Of a DNA stretch of 64,000 bases, positions 45,105 through 56,965 are shown in pieces. Numbering within the stretch: the stretch's first letter is position 1; every line of letters begins with the position of its first letter. The position numbers and the translations under genes were made by a program. The DNA lies in the NCBI GenBank assembly GCA_021018995.1, contig CM037590.1, forward strand, positions 78,772,097-78,836,096, in the 5' to 3' direction. The notes beneath the pieces are model-generated. The model did not search any database. It was not told the DNA's origin and saw nothing but the letters and a program-made list of their open reading frames with translations. The DNA comes from Chloranthus sessilifolius (Eukaryota > Streptophyta > Magnoliopsida > Chloranthales > Chloranthaceae).

Positions 45105-46650
45105 CATTGGGTGTCTCTCAAAAAGGGACATCCAATCCTGGCTTCCACCGACAATGATCATAAACATCAATTAACTATGCATAAATATGCACCCATCAGG
45201 GGTGATAAGAAACAACAAAGGCGATGGAAGCCCTGACCCAGACCTGTCAGAGTACAATTTATGGAAATAAATGACCATCATACGAATACCCAGATGTATG
45301 GCGTACACTTTATAGGGATACCGCTGCCCATACAGGTTTTAAGCCTACAGAAAAATAAAAGGAAAATGAACCCTTCTGAATGCATGGTTGCATATAGTTT
45401 GATTGATACGTAATCTCATTCTCAACAGGTTGGTTTCAACCAACAATTGACCTTTTCCAATGAAGAATCTGAAGCTTAAAACACTTAAGTTTATATGAAT
45501 CCAAAAGAGAGCGCTCATTGCAAAGGTTTAGCAATGGAGTCGACTCGATCGAAACATTGACTGTTTGACCGGGACTAACACCATTGCTCCTACCTTAAAG
45601 CAGGATCCAAAGATTCGAGGTGAACCTTAGACTCAGGACTTTAATATGGCACAGCTGCATTACTGATAAAATAATAACATTTTACCGCCTTATGCTTGTG
45701 CGTAGCTCTATGGGGAAACACAAATTTATTCTTCTTCTCTTTTTTCTTTTTTTAAAGAAATTTTTTTATATTTAAAAACAAGCATTATCTAGACCTCGAA
45801 CCCTGGGAGGCACACACCCAGACAACGCATACCAAGAGCCCATGCCTTCGTAATAGTTTGTGATGAAACTGAAGCCAACGTACTCAAGTTCATGTGATAT
45901 CGAAAAAACCACGTCAGAATTGGGTGTCCATCGAAGGATACTCAATCTTGGCCTCTGTTATCAATGAAGTTACAAATGAACAACTATGCATAAACATGTA
46001 CCCATTAGGGGCGATAAGCAACAAAGGTGATGGAAGCCCCGACCCGGACCTGCCTGGGTACAATTTACGAGAACAAACAACCATCATACGGATATTCAGA
46101 TCCATGACGTATACTTTATAGGGGTACCGTTGCCAATATAGGTTTTAAGTCTACAGAAAAATAAAGGAAATGAGCCCTTTTGCATGCATATTTGCACATA
46201 GTTGTCTGACATAGTTTCGTATCTGACAGGTTGGAATCAATCCAACAATGGATCTTGTAGAGGACGGAGTTATCCAGACCTCAAACCCTATAGGGCTCTC
46301 GCCTGGATAGTGTAGACCAAGAGTCTACACCTCTGAAAATATCACGTGACGAACTTGAAGTACAAGGCACTAAAGTTCACCTGAAACAAAAATATGGAGC
46401 GATCAGGGTGAAGATATAGCAGTGGAATCAATCCGCTTCAAGCATTGACTGTTTGATCGAAATTGACACCGTCGCTCCTACTTTGAAATAGGATCCATGG
46501 ATCCAAGGCGAACCTTAGACCTAGGACATTAATTTTGCACACCTATGTTGCCGGTAAAATATTGACATTTTACCGCATCAAAAATATGCGAGTGCGTAGC
46601 TGTGCGTAAAAAGTTCATAGATTTATAATTTTATTTATTTATTATTATTA
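45105..46650 (-). repeat. Two diverged tandem copies of a ~0.8-0.9 kb 3' module
   Basis: Phrases recur in order: AACTATGCATAAA at 45173 and 45982, a GATAAG...GGTGATGGAAGCCC run, AGGTTTTAAG-CTACAGAAAAATAAA, CATTGACTGTTTGA at 45555 and 46443, and ACATTTTACCGC at the end. The offsets (about 810 to 890) show indels since the duplication. TatA has one related module near 36330-36540. Noncoding. Confidence 0.82.
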
Positions 46651-47558
46651 TTATTTTCACAATGATTTTCTTTTTTCTATCTCTTTTTTTTTAATAGACC
46701 TGACGTCGGTGGTGAGGTGCGTCATCTGATTTGTCCATCACCGAGAGGTTGCCGGCTTCGAGGCTTCGGACCATTTTGATGTTCGTGCACATTCTTAAGA
46801 AAATGTCAGTCTCTTTTGTTTTGTTTATACATATATAAAGAAAATACATCCTAAATAACAGAAGGAGAAGTAAATTTTTACCTACACATTTTCAATTTCA
46901 AGATATTTTTTGGATTTTTATTTTCGGAGATTTTTTGTTATTTTTCTTTATTTTTGAGATTGAAATATGATGCTGGAAATATGTACATGAAAATGAGTAG
47001 AAATATATGCACATTTTTTGGTATTTAGATTTTTCTTGATTTTTATATTTTTGGCTTTTTTTTTTTGATGCCTTGACAGTGAGACAGGGTAACGGGTCCC
47101 ATTTTGAGCATAGTCAAACTCTTTTATGCAGTCGAACCTGAGTGAGTTTTCAGATTTTACGAAGGCCGAAACGTTAATCCCTTTAGATTGAGTCAAACCT
47201 TTCTCCTTACCTTGAGTCATACATTTGACAAAGCAATTTCACAAAGACAATTCTGGTCGAGACCCGTCTTGAACTAAAATGAGCGGCCCAACCGAAAAAA
47301 GGGGATCAAAGAGAGTAACCAAGAAGGCTCCTCAAGCATTAATCTTCTCAATCAGTGCAAATCTTTCTTTTCTTTTTTTTTCTTCTTTTTTATTTATCTC
47401 CTTTTTTACCCGTGGCACCTTTCGGGTTTTCACCACGTCCATGGGTTTAGCAATCTTACCCCAAGCGCCCTTTTGGGTTTTCACCTAGTTCGCACAAACT
47501 CACTGTTTTTACCCGTAGCGCCCTTTCGGGTTTTCACCATGTCCATCTTGCTTTGAGC

Positions 47559-47591
<33 letters not shown>

Positions 47592-48149
47592 CTTCTTGTT
47601 TCTTTTTTCAACAGCCACGACATAGACGTCGATTCCATCATAGCCCACTGGATGGGGTTCTGGTGTCGTCTCACAACTCGGCCTGTATTGACTTAACATA
47701 TATTATGACTACTTGTAAACCTAAAAGAGGGTTTTCTTCAAGGTGTAGCTTGGCCATGGGTTTGGTTAGGATTTGAAGGTATGCTAAGCTAAAAGGGTTT
47801 CCTTGATACAGCTTCAGTTTTTTCAACATACTTTCTTCCTTGGGGGTTTTTACTGTACATGCCCCATGATTCTTCTATATATTTTTTTTCTTTTTTCTCC
47901 ATTTCAGACAATCTCTTTTTGAGGTTTTGCTTTTTTAATTTTTTTGGATTTTGATAGTAACTTTACTTCCCTTTTATTGTATATGTACACATTTTTTTGG
48001 GGAAGGGGGTTATTGAAAGAAAGGCCCAGGCTCAAATAGGGTAGCAAAGGATATCATCACTTTTAGGGATGCTTTTTGGCTACTGTGTTTGGAATGATGG
48101 CCTCCTTTGGGTGGTTCTTAAGCAGTCACGTATCTATTTCACCAATACT
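46651..48149 (-). other. TatB 3' spacer, AT-rich
   Basis: T-rich and A-rich sequence with simple runs (ATT repeats near 46640, a T run at about 47566-47591). It contains the hairpin repeat block listed separately. Unlike TatA it has no plant-mobile-domain relic. Confidence 0.6.
47406..47544 (-). repeat. Three ~50-bp hairpin-type units in TatB
   Basis: On the minus strand each unit reads roughly GG-C-TGGTGAAAACCCGAAAGG then a second stem and GGGTAA. It is the counterpart of TatA 5031-5225. One unit pairs CGTGG with CCACG; the others pair less well. They sit at the same place relative to integrase as in TatA. Confidence 0.8.
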
Positions 48150-49300
48150 TACCTTATCGCGATAGACTAAGAGTAGAACCGTTGGACATATCCAGCATTG
48201 ATGGGCTTAGGAAGATGATCTCCGTCCATGGTGGCAAGGCGGATGGTGTATCCTGGTAGCACCTCTTGAACGACATATGGCCCTTCCTAGTTCGGCTTGA
48301 ACTTTCCTCTCGGATCAGTGTGGAGGGATGGGAAGCTCTTCTTCTGCACAGTGTTTCCAACCTTTAGATCTCGACTGCGAATACATTTATTGTAAGAGTG
48401 TGCGATTCGCCCGTGGTAAACTTGAGTGTGACATAAGGCTAGGAGTCTCTTCTTGTCTAATAAGTTCAATTGTTCGAAGCGGGATCTCTATCTCTCTCTA
48501 CTTCGGGTAAGCCTGATTCCATAAGGATTCGGAGCGAGGGTACTTCAACCTCAATTGGTAGGATGGCTTCAATTCCATACACAAGGGAGAACGGTGTTGC
48601 CCCTATAGCGGTATGGATTGAGGTTCTGTAGGCGCACAAAGCAAATGGTAGCATTTTACCCCAATCTCTGTAACTAACGACCATCTTCTCAAGGATGCGG
48701 ACAACTGTCTTATTTGCAGCTTCCAAGGCTCCATTAGTTTGAGGCCGATAAGGTGACGAGGGATGGTGCTTGATCTTGTATTGCTCACAGAAGGCTCGAA
48801 TGGGCTTATTTGTAAAATTGGTGCCATTATCTGTGATAATATCCTTGGAAACTTCAAATCGGCACACAATATTACTCTTGAGAAACTTCTCGACATGACT
48901 GGCCATGATGTTGGCATATGATGTCGCTTCTACCCACTTGGTAAAGTATTCAATGGTGACGAGGATGAACCGATGTCCTTTGGATGCTTTTGGATTAATC
49001 ATTCCGACAACGTCAAAGCCCTAGGTAGCAAATGGCCAAGGTGTGGTCATGCAGTGTAGATCAATGGCAGGAGGGTGTATCAGATTGGAGTGCTCTTGAC
49101 AGTTGTAGCATTTTTGGACATGTTTGTAATAATCTGATTCCATAGTGGTCCAAAAGTATCCCTGCCGCAGAATTTTCTTAGCAACCATGTGCTGCTGACG
49201 TGGGCTCTGCATACTCTCTCATGGATCTCCTTCATGATATTGGTCGCTTCACCTTCAGTAAGGCACCTAAGTAAGATGTTATTATAGGATCGCTTGTAAA
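48150..49300 (-). pseudogene. TatB integrase
   Basis: Zinc-binding part with HVQKCYNCQEHSNLIHPPA; core with FILVTIEYFTKWVEATSYAN, VSKDIITDNGTNFTNKPIRA and RPQTNGALEAANKTVVRI (D, D and E positions); then ATPFSLVYGIEAILPIEVEV and DPRGKFKPN near the C-terminus. It is parallel to TatA 3336-4419 and broken in a few places. Confidence 0.9.
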
Positions 49301-49559
49301 GGCATTCCCCACAAATGACGCAGCCTGTGGCTAGATGTTGAATGGTTCGTCAGTCCATCTTGGACGCACCCTCAGGGAAAGTTAGTGTCTCGAGGAAATT
49401 CTTGGTATTTGAGAACCAAGGTGGCTCATCATCAAGCTTTATAGGTTCCTCAATCTGGAGGTAGAAGGCCAGCTCATTCCTCTACTCGATCATGATAGGC
49501 TTCATCTCAGCACCATACGGGATTTCTATCATTGATGCCAATGTCGCTAGTGCGTTGGC

Positions 49560-49997
49560 GAAGTGATTCCTTATTCAGGGGACATATGAAAATGTCACGT
49601 CTTGAAAGCAAGCTATCAGATCCTCAAGGTGCTCATGGTAAGGGATCAGTTTCTCATCTTTCATCTTTCAATCTCCATTTATCTGACATATGATCAACTG
49701 TGAATTGCCAAATACTCGAAGGTGAGTTACATTCAGATCGAGAGCTACCTGCAGACCAGTGGCACAAGCTTCGTACTCAGCCATGTTGTTAGTGCAAGGG
49801 AAGTTGAGCTTGACAGAGACTGGTACATGGGATCCTTTCGAAAAAATTAGAATGGCGCCAACTCCCTGACCTTCTGCATTAATTGCCCCGTCAAAGTTCA
49901 TTACCCATAATTCTTCTGCTTCTTCAGTATTGTCTTCCATCATGAAAAGGATGTCCTCATCAGGGAACTCAGTTCTCAAAGGTTCGTAATCTGGCAA
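49560..49997 (-). pseudogene. TatB second (archaeal-type) RNase H
   Basis: MNFDGAINAEGQGVGAILIF, then NNMAEYEACATGLQVALDLN, then LRVFGNSQLIICQINGD, and on leftward a region with the FANALATLAS-like end. It is the additional RNase H of the Tat lineage, homologous to TatA 2690-3080. Confidence 0.87.
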
Positions 49998-50034
49998 AGA
50001 ATTGTCGGCAAGATGATCGGCGAGTGCCTGCCCC

Positions 50035-50540
50035 TTAATTGACTTTTGAGTGATGTACGTGACGTCGAACTTGGATAATAAAAGCTACCATCGTGCGGTT
50101 CATCCAGTGAGAGCTGGCTTCTCGAACAAGTATTTCAACGAGTCCATTTGGGCCAAAAGTAGAACGCCCTGAGATAGCCAGTAATGGCAGAGCCTCTGAG
50201 TGGCCCAGCCAAGAGCCAAACATGCTTTCTCTAGATGAGAATAGCGCGTCTCGTAATCAGTAAACTTCTTGCTCAGATAGTAGATGGCTTGTTCTCTTCT
50301 TTCAATCTCATCATGCTGCCCTAAGACACATCCCATCGAGACTTCCATCATGGAGAGGTACATCAAGAGTGGTCTCCCTGGCTCAGGTGGTACCAACACA
50401 GGTGGGTTAAGGAGGTAGCTTTTGATTTTATCGAATGCTGCCTGACAATCATCATTCCATTCAAAGGGCGAGTTCTTCCTTAGTATCTTGAAGATCAGCA
50501 TGCAGATTAGAGTTAGTTGCATAATGAACCGATTGATATA
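50035..50540 (-). pseudogene. TatB RNase H (Ty3-type)
   Basis: FEWNDDCQAAFDKIKSYLLN, then RPLLMYLSMMEVSMGCVLGQ, then YYLSKKFTDYETRYSHLEKA and CHYWLSQ. It is continuous with the reverse transcriptase upstream and is followed by a linker that leads into the second RNase H. Confidence 0.88.
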
Positions 50541-51605
50541 CTGTATTCTGCCCAAGAACCCTCTAACTTCTTTCTCAGTAGATGGTGGTGGAATTTCTGT
50601 GATAGCTTTGACTTTGACTGGGTCGACCTCGATTCCTCTCCTGCTGACGATGAACCCCAACAGTTTCCCGAACATAGCGCCAAATGTGCACTTTTGTGGA
50701 TTCAGATGTAACCTGTATTTTCTTAGCCTCTCAAACAATTTTTGGAGGTTTACCAAATGGTCGCCTCTCTCCGGTGACTTGGCGATCATGAAATTGATGT
50801 ACACTTCAATCTCTCGGTGCATCATGTCATGAAACAGCACAGTCATAGCTCTTTGGTACGTTGCACCGGTATTCTTTAGCCCAAATGGCATGACTCTATA
50901 GCAAAAAGTTCCCCATGGAGTGATGAACGTAGTCTTCTCTCGATCTATCTTTGCAATCTTTATCTGATTGTATCCTGAGAATCCATCCGTAAAAGAAAGC
51001 ATCCCATGCTTGGCAGTATTATCGACCAAGGTGTCGATGTGCGACAATGGGAAATCGTCCTTCAGGCTCGCTCTATTCAAATTTTGGAAATCGATGCACA
51101 TGTGGACCTTTCCATCTTTCTTTGGCACAGGCACAATATTGGCTATCCATTGTGGGTATTTGGATACCATGAGAAACCCCACATCATACTGTTTGATGAC
51201 CTCATCTTTGACTTTCAACATCCACTCGGGTTGAAAATATCTCAGCTTCTGCTTAATCGACTTCACATCAGGGTAGAGAGGCAACTCATGCTCGACCAAA
51301 TCAGTGTCCAAACCAGGCATGTCCTCGAATGACCAGGCAAAAACATCTTGATATGACCGAAGGAAGTCGATCATGCTTTTTCTTTCTTCGAGAGACAACG
51401 ATGTTTTAATTTTGGTAATGCGGGGAATCTCCCTAGTTCCTAGATTAACATCTGCGGTCTCTTCGACAATGGGGGTAGGGCCATGCTCAAATTCGGTAAA
51501 TCGGTCAAGGGGCTCCTCAAAGGGGATATCCTCATCCAGACTTGTAACTCCTACCTCTTCTTGTATTTCTATAGGAAAGGGGTCGATCTTACGTGGGACT
51601 GGCAT
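50541..51605 (-). pseudogene. TatB reverse transcriptase
   Basis: The N-terminal segment DVFAWSFEDMPGLDTDLVEH leads into IVPVPKKDGKVHMCIDFQNL, then MLSFTDGFSGYNQIKIAKID, CYRVMPFGLKNTGATYQRAM, a block around EVYINFMIAKS at the catalytic position, and LNPQKCTFGAMFGKLLGFIV. The frame is unusually long for this window (about 500 codons with RNase H), so this part decayed less than its neighbours. It matches TatA 1-218 closely. Confidence 0.92.
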
Positions 51606-52480
51606 TTCGATTAAGGCATCTTTTTGTGGGATTTTATCTAGAATTATAAAAGAAATTTTTTTTGGGTTTTGTATTTTTTCAATTGTTTTGGGATTTTGTA
51701 TTTTTTCAATGTTCTTGAGATTTGTATTTTTCCAATGTTTTTAAGATTTTGTGTTTTTCCAATGTCTTTGAGATTTTTGTTTTCTTCAAAGACGAACCCT
51801 TGGCAAAGCGGGTTATTACATATACAAGGTATGGCATGCCAAGGGCTTGTCTTACTTTTTATAGGTTATTTTTTTTTGGGAAACGGGTGCCAAATGTTAG
51901 GCCACTCTCCGCTTTCAGGGTTTGGGGTAAAGATACCCAATTGCATACCTAAGGGGCCGCTCCTTTACCTGTTTAGATGGAGGGGGTTGACTGATATGGC
52001 TTTTTGGAGTCAGCCTTCATCATATTGATCCCTATTTCATCTGAGATCATGTCTTCAAAGGTTAACACAGCTTTGTGGTGATTTACCATAGGGAGAGTTT
52101 GTTCAGGTACTGGCCGTCATTCTTCGAAAAGGGATAACGCAGCCAAATCTATCTCCAAACTAGGAAGGGTAATGTGGGGATTTGTGGGATGGATAGGGGC
52201 TGTGGGTTTGTGTGGGGTCAAATGGGTTACCCCATTTCGATCGGTCTTTACAATCCCATCATTGACAAAGGATTTCCTGATGTGCGGCCTAGGGCGAGGT
52301 TTCTCTTCTATGTTGATTCCTTAAGCTCTTATAGCTGCAGCGACCCTGGCTTTCACTTTGGCCTCTCGGACCTCTTCTTCCGTGGGCTTGTAACCTAACT
52401 CGAATCGGACCTTCTGCCCCTTGGCAATGACTGGCTCTTTCCTTGTAATCTGGGCCCTAGACTCCTTCCTTTTTGATAGC
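51606..52480 (-). other. TatB protease-RT interval with ~30-bp repeats
   Basis: About four units of GATTTTGTATTTTTTCAATG-type sequence lie at 51663-51785, followed by sequence of low coding quality. Ogre elements are known to remove an intron between protease and reverse transcriptase, and this interval is where one would be expected. I could not fix its ends. Confidence 0.6.
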
Positions 52481-52487
52481 CCCATTT

Positions 52488-53060
52488 TTAGAGCATGGCC
52501 ACCGCTGCCACCATTCTGCCTCCAATTTTAGGAATGATGCCCTCAATGGGCTCTAGGAGTATTGCCGACACCTCATATTCAAAACTGTGGAGGTCAACAT
52601 CCTCAATGGTGTGTGGCACATCTAGCATATTGGGTTTTTCGACACTATTAGCGGCCTTCTCTTTCTCACTATGCCCTTCACCAATGATGGTGATAATCTT
52701 GTGCCCAGATGAAAACTTGAGTTTCTGGTGCAATGTGGAAGGTATGGCTCCGACTTCGTGCAGCCACAGGCGCCCCAACAACAGATTAAATGAGGATTTG
52801 ATATCCATTACTTGAAACAAAATGGAAAAGGTCATTAGCCCGATTAACAGCTCAAGATCAATTTCTCCCATTATTTTTCTCCTGGTATTATCAAAACCTC
52901 TAGTGCTAGTTCTCATGGGCCTCAACATGCATGGATCAACTTTGATCTTGGTGGCAATTCTTAATGAGAATATATTCAATGCAGACTCGTTATCAATTAG
53001 AACCAAGGGGATTACCATGTTTCTAGACTCGATTGTTATATTAAAGACTTAGAGTGACTA
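52488..53060 (-). pseudogene. TatB aspartic protease
   Basis: VIPLVLIDNESALNIFSLRI covers the active-site region. It is followed by RTSTRGFDNTRRKIMGEIDL and FSILFQVMDIKSSFNLLLGR with LWLHEVGAIPSTLHQKLKF, the distinctive Tat/Ogre protease end (L-L-G-R-x-W-x-H-x-x-G-A-x-P-S-x-L-H-Q-K). Confidence 0.88.
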
Positions 53061-54185
53061 CCTCTTTCCTCTGGTAAGTCAGTGTCAGAAAATGAAATGG
53101 CATTCGGAGCCATCACTTGACTAATTATCTGCCCGACCTCATCTGGGCTAACTTGGAGCGACACATGCACATTTTTTAATGCCCCTATTAATGCTTGAAA
53201 ATAGAGTGGGGACATCATTAACAGATCCCACACGGTGATATGGGTCGGGCATTCTTCTTAGCTGAGTCTCTAGTATATGTTCTCGACTCATTTTTCGAAG
53301 GGGTTCACAGCACTATCTTTCTTCCCTTCTGGCTGGGCTTGTACTGTTGCCGATGCATCTGCCTATTTCGAGATCTTCCCTGACCTGGTAACAAAGTCCA
53401 CGGCTCCCTCTCTGCTGTTGCTGTCGGTGTTAGCATTGGTCTGTTCATAACTCAGCGAGACCTCATGAGGATCATAAGTTGGTCCCGATACCTGAAACGG
53501 TATAGCTGCCCATACCGGAGGCACTTGTATTGCGGACTCAGGAGGTGTGGGCAATACTTGTTTTATTTTGGTGGTAGCGGGTTGGGTGGCAAAATTGGGC
53601 CAGATGGGGGAGGTGAAGCTTGAAGGTGGTGGCACAGGGGGAAAAGGAGCAAAAGTAGGCCATTGGTAGCTGATAGGTGATGGAGGATTGGGAGTTTGAT
53701 GGGCCATCAGGTAATTGATATGGGTGGTGGAGTTTGCAAGTGATTGAACTGGGGGCAATGGGGTCGGCGCAGGCCATGGATAACTGATGGGTGTGGGTGT
53801 AGGATTGGGGGCCTGATGGCTTATTGGGTAATTGATGGGGGTGGTGGTATATGTTGGTATGCATTGATATGTACATAATTGACTGGAGTAGGTGATGGAA
53901 AATAAACCCTGAAATTCAAAGGTTCAATTTGTGGAGTCGGGTTGGGGAAATAATCTGACAAATTCAAGGGTTCAATCACCCCGATATTCCTTTTCTTTAA
54001 CATTTCTTGGCAATGGCGCTACATAGCTCTCCCGCTCACTAATGTAATCGAACGGGTCAAACTCAAATTCCTCTACCATTTCGATGGTGGGTTTGGGACC
54101 TGCTCCTCCGGTAGGATGTGGTGGCAAAGGCACCTGGTGGATATTCACATACTAGTTTGCTTGAGAACATGCTGGGAGAATTATT
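53061..54185 (-). pseudogene. TatB proline-rich gag-protease linker
   Basis: Minus-strand frames rich in proline, threonine and histidine (for example HQTPNPPSPISYQWPTFAPF) between the gag C-terminus and protease. Spaced segments with LPMAYF and P-P-S-S-F-T suggest old internal duplication. No domain is recognised; such linkers occur in Tat Gag-Pol. Confidence 0.6.
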
Positions 54186-55110
54186 TTCCTGGCATTGATC
54201 AAATCTTGGATTGCGTGCTTCAATGGGAAGTAGCAATCAGTTGGGTGACTCGAATCCTAATGAAAATTGCAGTGGGTATTTGGGTCATAGTTCCTTGGGA
54301 TCGGGTGCGGAGGAGGTTATGGTTGGCAGATAGCAACTAATCCCTTTTCCACTAACAAGGGTAAAAGTGAACTCAAAGATTGCCTCAGAGGCATAAAAAC
54401 TCGATCATAGCGGGCTCTCCTCTGCTCTAGAGTCATTGGCATTCCTTGCCCATTCCCTGCTCTCTGCATTTGCTCAGTCTTGACTAGTGCCAGCGAGGCT
54501 GCCTGAAATTGAAACGGGGTTATGTTATTATTAGGCCTGGTGTTGGCAATGTTTTGAACATCGGCCCCTGTCCTCTTAGTTCTTTGTTCTAAAAATCTCC
54601 TAACCCCACTGGATCCACTTGATACATTCTTATTCAGACGGCCCTCCCTGATGGCATCCTCACATTGGTAAGCATTTCTCACCAGATCAGCAAAGCTGGA
54701 CGGCTGCTGGTACACCAAAAAGTCTGAGATCACTGGCAAAGTAGTCTTTGAAATCATTTTGATCTGCTCATCATCAGGTATCCTATTTTTGACTTGAGCT
54801 ACCAAAGGTTTTCAATAGTCCAAATAGTCTTTGAAGGTCTCATTCGGGTTACGCATATTATTCTTAAAAGATGTGCGTCAAGTCCTTCAATGTTTTCATT
54901 ATGGGTGGTTCCAAGGATGTGAACCATCTCAAAGTCGAACCAGTCAAACTCTTCTGAAAGACTTTTATCAATAGTCTTTCATTCCCTCCGTATTAACACA
55001 TGTCCCCACAGTAGGACTTCAGGTGTGCAATAGGATTGTCAGTGCCGTTGTATTTGTCGAAGGCCGGAATTTTAAATATAGGGGGTATGGTCGGCGAACA
55101 AACATAAATC
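54186..55110 (-). pseudogene. TatB gag
   Basis: The retrotransposon gag domain is visible in VAQVKNRIPDDEQIKMISKT, SSFADLVRNAYQCEDAIREG and KTEQMQRAGNGQGMPMTLEQ. Near 54190-54310 there follows a short Cys/His segment (H-C-N-F-H ... S-H-P-T-D-C) ahead of FPLKHAIQDLI, typical of Tat gag in place of a classic zinc knuckle. It would package element RNA in the particle. It is broken in a few places. Confidence 0.82.
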
Positions 55111-55289
55111 TGTGAAGTCTGTGGCGTGGATTTTGGCACGACCCATTTTTATCAGTTGCTTATATATCTTATCCAACTGTTCTTTCAGCTGCTCTAACTC
55201 TTTGGATACATGGGCCATTTTTTTGACAACTGGTTGGATCTCACTTTGTGCTACCAGCAGGTGGGGAGTTATGAGAGGAGGGTTAAGGC

Positions 55290-56965
55290 TGGTCAATGCC
55301 CCAGCATAGGCTCCACTATTCCTAATCTCGTCCTCCTAGTACTGCTGGTTGGCATAATGTGCAGTGAGGGCGGGATTCTCTTGTTGGTGTTGCAGGGGTT
55401 GGATGGGAATGACATGAGTGGGGGTTGGGTGAACCCATTGGGGATGAGGGAAAGTTTGTTGGATGACAGGATGAGTGGAAGTTTGGTTTTGGGGTGGGGC
55501 ATGATGGGGCCATTGGGCGTGGGGAAAGGTTTGGAGAAGGTCTTGGGGTATGAGGCCATGAGAAAATTGGGTTTGGGGTATGGTATGGGTTGGACCAGGG
55601 TATGAAGGCTGGGTGATATGTTGGGGGAGGTATGAGTGTGGGGTTTGGGCTTGGGCCATGAAGCCTTGGTCATTTTGGGCCATGGGCCATTGATAGGTTT
55701 GGGCCATGGGCCCCTGATAGGTTTGGGCCATGGGCCCTTGATAGGTTTGGGCCATAGGCCTTTGGTAGGTTTGGGCCATGGGCCCTTGGTGGGTCCGGCC
55801 TAGTGGGCCTTGATGGGTTTGGCCCCTGGGCCCTGGGTGGGTCTGGGCCAACGGGCCTTGATGGGTCCGGGCCAACGGACCTTGATGGGTATGGGCCATG
55901 GGCCCTTAATGGGTCTGGCCTAATGGGCCGTGATGGGTTTGGGCCATGGATCCTAGGTGAGTCTGGGCCAACGGGCCTTTGTACGTTTGAGTGGTGGGGT
56001 ACTGGGCCACGGGGCCTTGGGACATGTGGAAAAAGGGGGTTTGGACCAATGGGCCTGGGAGCGTGTGGGAGGTGGGAGCTTGGGCCATGGGGCGTTGAGA
56101 CAAGTGGGGAGTAGAGGTTTGGGCCATGGGGTCATGAGGCATGTGGGGAATGGGGGTTTGGGTGGTGTGGATTATGGGGGGATGATGGGGGTCATGGGGC
56201 AGTGGGGCATGAAGATTGGCAAGGGTATGGGATGGGTTCATGGATATGGGGTGTGGAGGAGAGGAGACATTTTAGGAATCCTTCCATAAGGAGTAGGCTT
56301 GGAACATTTCCTCCATCATGGTCATGGAAGGAGGATCGGATGTGGATGGTGGATTTAAGGGATAATTGGGTATGGATGGGATGGATGTGAAAAGAAAATT
56401 AGGCATGACCCTGGTATAATTGGGCATGACCATGGTATGTGATGGGATATGGGGTGGATTGGAGAGTTGAGGTGGGGCAAAGGATGGGGAAGGATTAGGG
56501 ACGTTTAGGGATGATGATTGGTGGGGTGTGGATGTTTGGGAAAAACCGGGCATGGCCCCGAAAAAAATGGGCATGACCCGGGTAGATGGGGAGATTTGTG
56601 GGGGTTGGATAGGGCGAAAGTGGTGTATGTGAATGTGGGTGGATCGGGCCTATAGGGGGAAGATGGGAAATGGGGCATGGATGTGGATTGGGAGAATGGG
56701 TTTGGGTTTGTCATGAATGTGGATGGAAAAGGTGTTGGATTTGGCATAACCATGGTTTGGGCAAAAGATGGGGAGTTGGGGTTGGGCTTTGGATGTTTTG
56801 GGAGGTAGCGGTTGGAAAAATGGGGGCGCCAAATGGGCTGGTAACGGTAAAGGGTGATTGGGTGAGGGGGATGGTGGAAAAGACTTCTCCCGAATGGGAA
56901 TGGGTTGGAGAATGCGGCGGGGATGTGTCGAGATCGGCATAAGCCGGGTCCACTACCCACGACAT
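55290..56965 (-). pseudogene. TatB proline-rich N-terminal frame
   Basis: A long region of proline-, histidine- and serine-rich coding quality on the minus strand upstream of gag. It includes NPFPFGRSLFHHPPHPITLY and SHTMVMPNYTRVMPNFLFT and a minisatellite-coded repeat (55650-55995). It may be the N-terminal extension of gag or a separate leader frame. No enzyme domain is recognised. It is broken in several places; the simple composition makes exact limits uncertain. Confidence 0.6.
55650..55995 (-). repeat. 24-bp minisatellite coding an 8-residue MAQTYQGP repeat
   Basis: About 14 consecutive units of a 24-bp sequence, GGTTTGGGCCATGGGCCCTT plus four bases on the plus strand. On the minus strand it encodes MAQTYQGP, LAQTHQGP and similar. 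The period keeps the frame. Third-position and G/A variation separates units, and the 55690-55790 units are the most alike, so they are the latest to expand. Confidence 0.9.

Noticed and set aside
50488-51332. Plus-strand frames opposite the TatB reverse transcriptase
   Set aside because: Shadow frames; the minus strand carries the full set of polymerase motifs and the plus-strand peptides match nothing.
55803-56289. Plus-strand glycine-rich frame resembling a glycine-rich protein
   Set aside because: It is the antisense shadow of the MAQTYQGP minisatellite and the proline-rich TatB region.
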